From NCBI GenBank assembly GCA_016190815.1, contig JACPPT010000066.1, positions 1 through 32,591 of the forward strand: a stretch of 32,591 nt of DNA, read 5' to 3'. The notes beneath the pieces are model-generated. The model was given only the letters and a program-made list of their open reading frames with translations. It had not been told where the DNA came from and made no database searches. The position numbers and the translations under genes are program-made. Source of the DNA: Chloroflexota bacterium (GTDB lineage: Bacteria > Chloroflexota > Dehalococcoidia > JACPPT01). This document shows positions 24,438-32,591 of the stretch, in pieces (the first letter of the stretch is position 1; every line of letters starts with the position of its first letter).

Positions 24438-25814
24438 ATGATGACTCTGGCTCAGGAATTGGCTTCTTTCGTTCATAAGGCCTCTTATGATGATATGTCG
24501 GAATCAGCAAGGCTACAGCTAAAGATAAGGGTGCTGGACAGCCTTGCCTGCGCCATGGGTGCCCTGGAGGGGGAGCCGGTAAGGTTACTGAGGGAACACA
24601 TCCAGGACTTTGGTGGCAATGGTCACTGTACCCTCATAGGTGGGGGGAGAACCTCTCCAGACAGAGCAGCTTTATATAACAGCGCCTTGGTGCGCTATCT
24701 GGATTTCAACGATAGCTATCTCGCAAAGGGTGAGACCTGTCACCCCAGCGACAACCTGGGGGCAGTGCTGGCAGGGTCAGAGTACGCAAAAAGAAGCGGA
24801 AAAGACTTTCTAGCAGCCCTGGCTGTGGCTTACCAGGTCCAGACTCGTCTCAGCGATGTAGCCCCGGTGCGTTCCAAGGGGTTCGACCACACCACCCAGG
24901 GCTCTTATGCTGTGGCGGCAGGTGTCTCCAAGGCACTGGGTTTGGACAGGGAGCACACGGCCAATGCCATTGCCCTGAGCGGTACAGCCTTCAACGCCCT
25001 CCGTGTTACTCGGACAGGAGCTCTCTCTCACTGGAAGGGTCTGGCATATCCCAATACCGCCTTCGGATGCACCAATGCGACCTTCCTGGCTATGCGAGGC
25101 GTCACCGGGCCTCTGGAGGTCTTCGAAGGGAACAAGGGCTTTATGGACGCTATAGCCGGGCGTTTCCAGATAGACTGGTCGAGGGAAGACCTGGAGAGGG
25201 TCAACCTCACTATCATCAAAAAGTACAACGCTGAGGTCCACTCGCAGTCGGCGATTGAGGGAGTTCTGGAGATGAAGTCCCAGTATGGCTTTTCATCTCA
25301 AGACATACTTAAGGTAGAGATAGAGATATTTGATGTGGCTTACAACATCATCGGTGGGGGTGAGGAGGGCGACAAGACCGTAGTCCGCACGAAGGAAGAG
25401 GCAGACCACAGTCTTCAGTACATGGTTGCGGTGGCTCTTCTGGATGACCAAGTCATGCCTGAGCAGTACATTGCTGAGCGAATAAGCGGGGAAGACGCCC
25501 AGGGGCTGTTGAAGAGGGTGGCTGTGAAACCCAATAAGTCGTACTCGGACAGGTTCCCCAGGGATATGCCCTGTCTATTGAGAGTATTTCTTAAGGATGG
25601 GAAGATGCTCTCCAAAGAGAAAAAGGACTACGAGGGGTTCTATACCAATCCTATGCGCTGGGATACCGTGGTTGAGAAGTTTGAGCGTCTCAGTGACCCA
25701 TACGTTGATTCATCCCTCCAACGCAGGGTCATCGAAGCCGTTTGCGGTCTTGAGAAAATTCAGGTGGAAGACCTGGTGCAACTTCTGGCCGGAGTTAAGG
25801 TCCCAGGTGACTAA
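24438..25814 (+). CDS. MmgE/PrpD family protein
   Basis: LQLKIRVLDSLACAMGALEG, RYLDFNDSY...HPSDNLGAVLAGSEY, KKYNAEVHSQSAIEGVLEM. Confidence 0.93.
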   Translation: MMTLAQELASFVHKASYDDMSESARLQLKIRVLDSLACAMGALEGEPVRLLREHIQDFGGNGHCTLIGGGRTSPDRAALYNSALVRYLDFNDSYLAKGETCHPSDNLGAVLAGSEYAKRSGKDFLAALAVAYQVQTRLSDVAPVRSKGFDHTTQGSYAVAAGVSKALGLDREHTANAIALSGTAFNALRVTRTGALSHWKGLAYPNTAFGCTNATFLAMRGVTGPLEVFEGNKGFMDAIAGRFQIDWSREDLERVNLTIIKKYNAEVHSQSAIEGVLEMKSQYGFSSQDILKVEIEIFDVAYNIIGGGEEGDKTVVRTKEEADHSLQYMVAVALLDDQVMPEQYIAERISGEDAQGLLKRVAVKPNKSYSDRFPRDMPCLLRVFLKDGKMLSKEKKDYEGFYTNPMRWDTVVEKFERLSDPYVDSSLQRRVIEAVCGLEKIQVEDLVQLLAGVKVPGD

Positions 25815-25847
25815 TCACAATCGAATATTCTGTTAAGGAGGTTCAAC

Positions 25848-26690
25848 ATGCCTCGTATGAAAGATGAGAATGAAGGGAGGGCTTTCCCTTTCATCAGACT
25901 CAACCAGCGCCAGCCCAAGCCCCGTATACAGGGTGTTACGGAGATACGCGGCCCTTACTATACGCCCATGGGCAAGCGCTACCTTGCGGACGTCCTCGAG
26001 ACGATGGGCGACTATGTGGATGCCCTTAAATTTGCTGGGGGATCTTTTTCCCTGATGCCTCGAAAAGCTGTGCGGCAACTCATTGACCTGTGCCACTTCC
26101 ATGATGTATCGGTCTCCACCGGGGGTTTCATAGAGCGCGTGCTGACCCATGGCCCAGAAGTTGTGGATGCCTATATAAAAGAGTGTCAGGGGCTGGGATT
26201 TGACATCATAGAGATATCCGCAGGATTCATCACAATACCTGTGGATGACATACTTCGTCTCATTGAGAAGGTGCAAAAGACGGGAATGAAGGCTAAACCT
26301 GAGGTGGGAATACAGTTTGGCTCAGGCGGAGCCACCACTGCGGGGGAGCTGGAGGCTGAGGGGACGCAGGACCCGGGATGGGCCGTCCAGCGGGCCAAGC
26401 GGTACCTGGATGCCGGAGCATATATGATCATGGTGGAATCAGAGGGCATTACCGAAAGCGTGAAGTCCTGGCGGACGGACGTGCCTGCCAAGTTTGTCAA
26501 TGCTTTGGGCCTTGAAAAGGTTATGTTCGAAGCAGCAGAGTCTGCTGTCTTCGCATGGTATATAAAGAACTATGGCCCGGAGGTTAACCTGTTTGTTGAC
26601 CACAGCCAGATTGTCCAGCTTGAGAGCCTGCGCTCGGGCATCTGGGGAACCAAAAGCCTGTGGGGTCGTGTGATCACATACAAAGAATAG
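25848..26690 (+). CDS. Phosphosulfolactate synthase (ComA)-like TIM-barrel protein
   Basis: RGPYYTPMGKRYLADVLETMGDYVDALKFAGGSFSLMPRKAVRQLIDLCHFHDVSVSTGGFIERVL; GFDIIEISAGFITIP; IMVESEGITES. Confidence 0.8.
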   Translation: MPRMKDENEGRAFPFIRLNQRQPKPRIQGVTEIRGPYYTPMGKRYLADVLETMGDYVDALKFAGGSFSLMPRKAVRQLIDLCHFHDVSVSTGGFIERVLTHGPEVVDAYIKECQGLGFDIIEISAGFITIPVDDILRLIEKVQKTGMKAKPEVGIQFGSGGATTAGELEAEGTQDPGWAVQRAKRYLDAGAYMIMVESEGITESVKSWRTDVPAKFVNALGLEKVMFEAAESAVFAWYIKNYGPEVNLFVDHSQIVQLESLRSGIWGTKSLWGRVITYKE

Positions 26691-26809
26691 CGCTTTGACA
26701 ATACCAGCAAAACATCTCATTGGACAATATTTTTGTCCTGCTAAACAAGCGTTATGTAAAATAACCTGCTGAGCCTCAAGTTCATATATAATCTTTTTCT
26801 GGTCTGAGG

Positions 26810-27271
26810 CTAGTCTGGGGCGAATTTCAGTGCCACCGAGTTTATGCAATACCGCTTACCTGTAGGCTGGGGCCCGTCGTCGAACACGTGGCCCAGGTGT
26901 GCGTCGCATCTGGCACAGAGCACCTCTGTGCGCCGCATTCCGAAGCTTCTATCTTCTTCGAACCTAACGTTCAAATCTGACACCGGCTCATAGTAACTTG
27001 GCCAGCCCGTTCCTGACTCGAACTTGACCTCTGCACGGAAAAGGTCGGTGCCACAGCGCACGCACTCATACATCCCTGGCTGCTTGATATCGTCAAACAA
27101 GCACGTGAAAGGTTTCTCTGTACCCTTCTTGGCAGTGACCTTGTATTGCTCCGCTGTCAACAGCCTCTTCCATTCTTCCTCTGAGCGGTAAATCTTATCT
27201 ACCCAGACGGCCCTGCGCTGTCGACTATCAAAAATCTGGATTTTCTCATCTCCGCTAACCTGAGTGTTCAT
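26810..27271 (-). CDS. msrB: Peptide-methionine (R)-S-oxide reductase
   Basis: VRCGTDLFRAEVKFESGTGWPSYYEPV, RTEVLCARCDAHLGHVFDDGPQPTGKRYCINSVAL. Confidence 0.96.
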   Translation of the reverse strand: MNTQVSGDEKIQIFDSRQRRAVWVDKIYRSEEEWKRLLTAEQYKVTAKKGTEKPFTCLFDDIKQPGMYECVRCGTDLFRAEVKFESGTGWPSYYEPVSDLNVRFEEDRSFGMRRTEVLCARCDAHLGHVFDDGPQPTGKRYCINSVALKFAPD

Positions 27272-27396
27272 CTTAACTCCTCACCTCCGAATCCAAGAGA
27301 GTATGTAAACCAGAGAGAAAAATCACTCCTTTTCATATTGTGCGACTGGCCTCTCTCCAAGGCAAGGTGCACAATTGCCACGTCCTCCCCGAAAAC

Positions 27397-27481
27397 AGCG
27401 ATTAACCCCCGTAGGGCAGGTTTCCCAACCTGCCTGCCGCAACGGTCGGGTTAGGAAACCCGACCTACAGATTCAATCGCT
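27397..27481 (+). repeat. Double-hairpin MITE-like repeat, copy 3
   Basis: AGCGATTAA...TTCAATCGCT; hairpins GGCAGGTTTCCCAACCTGCC and GTCGGGTTAGGAAACCCGAC. Confidence 0.88.
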
Positions 27482-27503
27482 ATTCTAGGGTCCTCCATCG
27501 GAC

Positions 27504-27532
27504 TTGACATCTGCTTAGTTTACCCCTAATAT
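27504..27532 (+). promoter_or_regulatory. Strong sigma70-type promoter for the DUF5679-like gene
   Basis: TTGACA (27504-27509), 17-nt spacer, TAATAT (27527-27532). Confidence 0.7.
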
Positions 27533-27563
27533 TCGCACAACGGACTTATAAGGAGGAATAATA

Positions 27564-27707
27564 ATGCCCCAGGCTTATTGTGTGAAGTGCAGGAGCAAGG
27601 TTGAAATCAAGAACCCCCAGAGGGTTACTCTCAAGAACAAGCGGCCCGCTACAAGCGGCACGTGCCCAAGGTGCGGGACAAAGGTATTCAGCATAGGAAA
27701 AGCCTAG
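27564..27707 (+). CDS. 47-aa zinc-ribbon protein, DUF5679-like
   Basis: MPQAYCVKCRSKVEIKNPQRVTLKNKRPATSGTCPRCGTKVFSIGKA; AGGAGG at 27551; too short for the supplied ORF track. Confidence 0.88.
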   Translation: MPQAYCVKCRSKVEIKNPQRVTLKNKRPATSGTCPRCGTKVFSIGKA

Positions 27708-27793
27708 ATCCGGCATAATCCCTCAGTGGGATCCTTCGTCAAGCGAGCGGTTCGCAGGGTCTTGCTCTGACCATAGTGGCCGCTGCGGCTCAA

Positions 27794-27917
27794 GTTACCT
27801 GCGCACTTTTGCCCGGATATTCTAATCCAGGTAACAAGAAGGGCTTTTTGTTACAGTTTACCAACTCCTGTCAGAAGCCAATACCTTGGCATGATTTCCA
27901 ATCCGAAATGACAGGAG
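27794..27917. other. Structured intergenic region with three inverted repeats, two mutually exclusive
   Basis: GTTACCTG(27794)/CAGGTAAC(27828); GTAACAAGAA-GGGC-TTTTTGTTAC (27831-27854); CTCCTGTCA(27865)/TGACAGGAG(27909). Confidence 0.6.
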
Positions 27918-27934
27918 ACAGTAATGATGCAAAG

Positions 27935-29281
27935 CTACGTTTTCATGAGTTCAATTAGATGTCCTATTTTCGGCAGCTCCTCTAGGTGCTCCAAGGTCTC
28001 ATTTATCCTCCGAGTCCTATTTCTATCCAGTCCCCCTTGCTGGAATAACCTCTCGAGCTTTGCCTTGAGCTGCCTCTCTGTGAGAGGATTCATAGGCTCG
28101 CCCTTGGGAATGCCCTTCCGTAACTGATGTCTATTCCCGTCCTTCGTTTCCACGGTTATGACATTGGGATAGAAACCACGATAACGGCTATCTAGGGCCG
28201 GGACATGAACAACGACCACTCTGTCTGCAAGCTGGAGTATCTCGGGGTCTTCAAGCCTTGGGGCGGCCATCTGGGCTGGTCCCACCGCGCCTTCAAGAAA
28301 AGCGGCTGCCATGCAGAAGGGGTAGCTGTACTGGGCCTGCTCAATGCTTTTGGGCCTTGTGCTATTGAGCGGGGCTGCCCCTCGCCAGGTTTCCACCACA
28401 ATCCTGGCTATATCTTCTGCTCTAAGAGAATGTTTACGCTTGAGCTCTAATAGGGCATCTATTGCCGAGTGGGTATAGCGGCAGGCGGCATACGGCTTGA
28501 AGTACGTGTTCAATATCTCGTAGGTCTCGCCCAGGGTTTCCAGCGGGCTTCTATCGGTCTCTGCCTCGTCGTAGATGGTGGTGGAACCTGTAAATCCTCT
28601 TCTTGCGAGGAAGGCTGCGGCGACGCCGGTGAGGGATCCCCAGCCTATGGCTTCCTTGGTCATTGCCCCTGTTATGGGCAGCTTGGAACTGTCGGACATG
28701 GGGGCATGAGCCCCTGCTATGCTAAGGGCGTTAAATATGCCATTCTCATCCAGTCCCAGTACCTTGGCGCAGGCCGCTGCTGCACCGAACGTTCCTGAGG
28801 CACCCGAGGCGTGAGGGGTACGGCCGCCCGAGGGTACAGGGTGTTTTGGTGAGGCCCGGAACATCATGTTGGCCCTTAACATGCTCTCATACCCTGCTAT
28901 AACACCTTCTAGGAACGTTTTTCCCGGGGCGTTTATGAACTCGGCAACGGCCAGGGTTGCCGGCACAATCGGGGCTGCCGGATGGCCTCCTGCTGTAGCA
29001 TGGCCATCATCGTAGTCTAAGTCACTGGCAGCTATGGCGTTAGCGAAGGCGGCTGCAACGCAGGAGACCTTGGCCTCTGCTCCAAAAAGAGTGGCCTCTT
29101 CCCTGCCTCCCATCTCTTCCAGGGCGATTTGCCTGGCGATGACAGCAGATTTGGTTCCCAGGCCGCCGAGCATAGTCCCAAATACGTCCCTGACACAGAC
29201 CTTGGCTTTGGACACAACGGGTGGGGGCAGGTCTTCGAGTCTGATCCCTGCTATAAAGTTCGCCGTCTTTGCTGTAGACAT
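27935..29281 (-). CDS. MmgE/PrpD family protein (second copy in window)
   Basis: AKVCVRDVFGTMLGGLGTKSA, ASDLDYDDGHATAGGHPAAPIVPATLAVAEF, KPYAACRYTHSAIDALLELK. Confidence 0.94.
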   Translation of the reverse strand: MSTAKTANFIAGIRLEDLPPPVVSKAKVCVRDVFGTMLGGLGTKSAVIARQIALEEMGGREEATLFGAEAKVSCVAAAFANAIAASDLDYDDGHATAGGHPAAPIVPATLAVAEFINAPGKTFLEGVIAGYESMLRANMMFRASPKHPVPSGGRTPHASGASGTFGAAAACAKVLGLDENGIFNALSIAGAHAPMSDSSKLPITGAMTKEAIGWGSLTGVAAAFLARRGFTGSTTIYDEAETDRSPLETLGETYEILNTYFKPYAACRYTHSAIDALLELKRKHSLRAEDIARIVVETWRGAAPLNSTRPKSIEQAQYSYPFCMAAAFLEGAVGPAQMAAPRLEDPEILQLADRVVVVHVPALDSRYRGFYPNVITVETKDGNRHQLRKGIPKGEPMNPLTERQLKAKLERLFQQGGLDRNRTRRINETLEHLEELPKIGHLIELMKT

Positions 29282-29452
29282 TCTTCCCTCCTAATAATGC
29301 TCGACTGTACGTTGTAGGACGCTCCGATACAAGCTGGCCGTTTTGCAGATGGACAGTTGAGTATCCGCCAGGCGGTAATTGTACCACGTATCGAGTTACA
29401 GTTCTCAGCACTAGACCTGCCCAGCCTGATTGTTCAGGTTGTTTCGCTGCAT

Positions 29453-30526
29453 CTATTTTCCTTTGATGGGCAACCACTGAGGCCCAGCTTTGGTATCGTT
29501 TATTTGCCAACCGAGTTCAGCAATGCGGTTGCGTAAGTCGTCAGCAGCGGCCCAGTTGTGATGGGCACGGGCTGCTTCTCTCATTTGCACTAACAACAAG
29601 ACCTCGGGCGGTGGCTCTGGTGTTATCTCGGTTGATATATGCTCCTGTGCTAAAAGGACGCGCTCAGAGAGATCGGGTGGGATACCGGTTTCTGGCCCCA
29701 CCATTTGGAAATCACCGAGGGCAGCAAGGCCAAGGGTCCCTGTATGGAAAGTACGCTGTTCTTCCCCTCTCCTTAGGATTGCCACGCTTCCCCTGCCCAT
29801 CACGTGGCAAATTTCTTCAGCAATGTTCACTATAAGAGCGGTATGCTCATCGATGCCAATAACAGTGGCCTTCGATGGGAGTATGTCCAGAAGCCCTTCG
29901 AATCGAGACCGCCCCATGTAACAGCGGCTCGTGTCCAACTCGTCTCCACCCTCTTGATTATTCCAGTGAGAGATAAAGACAAGGGATAAGCCGTAGGGAC
30001 CGAATAGATCCAGCCCCGGGTGCCAGTGCAAGTCTTCTCCAGACTTAAATATCTCGTACACTGGCAGGGCATAGGCGCTTGCTGCAATGGTAGCGGCACT
30101 GGCCAGAATCAGGGCTGCGCCCAAGCGGTGGCGAGCCAGCACCGTGTGCCAGGCGAGGCTGCCCTGTAGCTGGCGAACGGCGTAGGTCGGGCTGCCAGGT
30201 CCCATGAAGATGACATTGGCTTGTTGAATTGGAGCGACAATGTCCGGGTTATCAGGGCTGAAGTCTGTGCCACGGCGTCGCGCTGGGACAATAGCCACTT
30301 CTGGCTGGTAGTTCTGCAAATGGTGGCACAAGAAATCGCCAACCTTTTGTGCTACGAGCGCCGAATTAGGCTGGAAGCCGGCGGGTGTCTCCAGCACAGC
30401 CACTCTAACTGGTCTGGGCAATTGACCCAACAAGAAGCTATAGGCCTGTCGGGAACTAGGTGAACTTTCCCCAGAGCCGAAAAGGATTACCAGGCCTGGC
30501 GGTTTGCGCATGATCAAGGGCACCAT
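29453..30526 (-). CDS. Peptidase S51/cyanophycinase-like class I GAT-fold protein with CysRS C-terminal-like helical tail
   Basis: LVILFGSGESSPSSRQ, VIFMGPGSPTYAVRQLQ, ALILASAATIAAS; tail MREAARAHHNWAAADDLRNRIAELGWQINDTKAGPQWLPI. Confidence 0.75.
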   Translation of the reverse strand: MVPLIMRKPPGLVILFGSGESSPSSRQAYSFLLGQLPRPVRVAVLETPAGFQPNSALVAQKVGDFLCHHLQNYQPEVAIVPARRRGTDFSPDNPDIVAPIQQANVIFMGPGSPTYAVRQLQGSLAWHTVLARHRLGAALILASAATIAASAYALPVYEIFKSGEDLHWHPGLDLFGPYGLSLVFISHWNNQEGGDELDTSRCYMGRSRFEGLLDILPSKATVIGIDEHTALIVNIAEEICHVMGRGSVAILRRGEEQRTFHTGTLGLAALGDFQMVGPETGIPPDLSERVLLAQEHISTEITPEPPPEVLLLVQMREAARAHHNWAAADDLRNRIAELGWQINDTKAGPQWLPIKGK

Positions 30527-30777
30527 AATCCACTTCTAGTGGCAGTTCTTCTTATCTATGTGGAAGCATTCACGCGTACTGTCGTATAACAGAACAAGTA
30601 TACCTTTGCTGGAGGTTAAACTCAACTAAATTCATTCCGTTTAGATTTCTTCTGAGTTGCCCATGAAATGTTGTAACAGAAGCTCGGCCTTTCTCGTTTA
30701 TCCACACGAAGTCTGTTAATTGCCTTTCGCTGAATATCAGCACAACGCATTGATCTCGGGATGCTGGGAGGGATAGA

Positions 30778-32591
30778 ACGAAACGACTTGTAGCATGCTT
30801 CCTTCTCCGGAAGAAATGGTTTCTCGCCGGTGCACTCTTTGCGGGTTTCGTTGGCACAATCCCCGTAATCGGGCTTGCCGGCCACGAGGTCATAGGATTC
30901 GTAGATTCCAACTCATTCTGTGCTTCATGCCACGACGTTCATTATGCAGAAGAGATTACCCTTAAAGTGTCCTCTCATGCAGAAGTACCCTGTGCCACTT
31001 GCCATGTGGGGGAGGGGACGGTGAATCTCGTCAAGTCGAAGGTCAAAGGTCTGAAGGACATCATCCCTGCTATCACCCATAGCTACCAACTTCCCATCTC
31101 CGCGCCACTGAAAGACCTGCGTCCAGCGACAGAAACCTGTGAGAAGTGCCACACTGCGAACCTGTTTTACGGTGACGTACCTCGAACCACCGTCAGCTAC
31201 GACACGAACGAATCAAACAGCAAGAGCATAGTCACCCTTGTTCTCAAGGTTGGTGGGGGGAAGGCAGAGGTCGCCAGTGGCATCCATTGGCATGCCACTA
31301 ACAAGGTCTGGTATCTCCCTCTAGACGCGACGCGGCTGAGGGTAGGCTGGGTGGTAACCCAGGATGAATCCGGCAACGTAACGGAGTACGTGAACCTCAA
31401 CAATATTGATGAGATTACCTCGTATCCTATTGAGAAGAACCTGCGGCGCATGGACTGTGTTGATTGCCATAACAGGACAAGCCATCTCTTAAGTTCGCCC
31501 GAGGCATTGGTTGATGCTGCGCTCGCCGAAGGCAGCATTGATGCTAGCCTCCCCTACATTAAGCGGGAAGCGGTGAACGCACTGGACCCTCAGAATGGCA
31601 GCCTCGAAGAGGCGTACTCCAGAATCGAGAGGATAGGAGCGTTCTACGAAGCTTCCTATCCGGATATCTTTCAGGACAAACAGACCCCTATTAACACTAC
31701 CCTTAGCAAGCTAAAGGAAATCGCCAAGCTCGCCATCTTCCCCAATAATCCCGTCAATTGGAATACCTACCCCAATAATGCTGTCCACAACAAGCCCGAT
31801 CCAGATATGCAAGTAGACTGGGACGCCCTGTCTCGCAGCGATGGCAATGAGGGGTGTTTCAGGTGTCACGGCGTCATGGTGAAGCTAGACAGTAAAGGGA
31901 ATACCAGTCTTGAGGATGCTCTTAGTGGTCGCAACCTTGGCACAATGGTCAATCAGCTCAAGGCTAGCCTGACCGCTGCTGCCAGCTCCAGTCCCGATGG
32001 CACTGGCGACAATGCCCCCAGCCCCGACCCCGGCGCTACGGTGGAGACCAGCACAGTTAGCACCAACATCAGTAGCACTGATTCCTCCGGGACCAGCCTC
32101 GAAGACATTAATCTCAACAGCATCAGCCCTGTAGACGGGCTTAAGCCTGAATGCAGCACATGTCACTACACCTCAGAATCGCCGCTCACCTCGCCGCAAT
32201 CGCCGGCCGTATCACACCCGATTGATGGGCTTGACAACTGCCTTGCGTGCCACAACCCAGCAGGCCCCAAGCCTTTTACCTCGAGCCATCCCTGGGCCAC
32301 TAACGGGGCCTGTCTTAGCTGCCACGATGCGGCACCGAAAGTCAAAAAGTACGACTCGGAGACGCCTCAGGAAGCGAAGGAGATGCCACGGATATCGCAC
32401 TCCACCGGCAAGCTTGACAATTGTCTCACCTGTCATAGCCCCTCGGCCCCCAAGGCTTTTTCCAAGGACCACCCGTGGGCCACGAACGATACCTGTGCTT
32501 CTTGCCACAAACAATCGGCTGTGCTCAAGCCGGTTCCAGTGCCCGCACCGTTAGCGCCGGATGGCAAGGAGATCGCAGTGATATCACATAC
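30778..32591 (+). CDS. NapC/NirT-type membrane-anchored multiheme cytochrome c, truncated by window edge, apparent ACG start
   Basis: Open frame from 30754 to the window end; (T/M)KRLVACFLLRKKWFLAGALFAGFVGTIPVIGL TM anchor; ten CxxCH motifs (CASCH, CATCH, CEKCH, CVDCH, CFRCH, CSTCH, CLACH, CLSCH, CLTCH, CASCH); GGGAGGG 5 nt before ACG. Confidence 0.88.

Noticed and set aside
27776-27958. 60-aa plus-strand ORF
   Set aside because: Lies over the hairpin-rich intergenic region and overlaps the PrpD 3' end; no RBS or domain.
29040-29510. 156-aa minus-strand ORF including RTVTRYVVQLPPGGYSTVHLQNGQLVSERP
   Set aside because: Mostly overlaps PrpD in another frame and the 3' end of the S51-like gene; the middle looks slightly protein-like but I cannot support a gene.
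1-32591. CRISPR arrays, tRNA/rRNA genes, phage, restriction or toxin-antitoxin systems
   Set aside because: Looked for by eye on both strands; no regularly spaced repeats, conserved RNA gene segments or recognisable defence proteins seen. A tRNAscan/Infernal/DefenseFinder run would be decisive.

Overview
This window is most likely from an anaerobic or microaerophilic Chloroflexota-like (Dehalococcoidia-type) genome; that placement is an inference from gene style only. It holds about 30 credible protein genes and no rRNA, tRNA, CRISPR array or transposase that I could recognise. Left to right: a collagen-like coiled-coil lipoprotein, a zinc-ribbon protein and an RRM protein; a cluster of three different MITE-like repeats and a degraded GNAT 3' fragment; a NarL-type two-component system; a collagen-like/diheme cytochrome c lipoprotein; a GNAT acetyltransferase; a membrane-anchored propeller protein; a P460-cupredoxin lipoprotein; arsM next to a branched-chain-type 2-oxoacid dehydrogenase operon (E1a, E1b, E2); nitronate monooxygenase, MFS and DUF1989 genes; two tandem class III CoA-transferases plus an enoyl-CoA hydratase; a hemerythrin/DUF2249/DUF488/CopD-like/NnrS-like cluster; MmgE/PrpD with a ComA-like protein; MsrB; a tiny DUF5679 zinc ribbon; a second MmgE/PrpD; an S51-like protein with a CysRS-like C-terminus; and a multiheme cytochrome that runs off the right edge and is absent from the supplied ORF track. 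The most interesting points are: the off-edge multiheme cytochrome with tandem diheme repeats and an apparent ACG start; unusual redox fusions (collagen-like + diheme c, P460 + cupredoxin); a CoA-transferase pair in which one partner appears to lack the catalytic Asp; a three-copy double-hairpin MITE family; a diverged GNAT fragment flanking the two-component/cytochrome cassette; and arsM placed directly behind a lipoyl E2 gene. All motif and alignment statements come from reading by eye; no searches were run.
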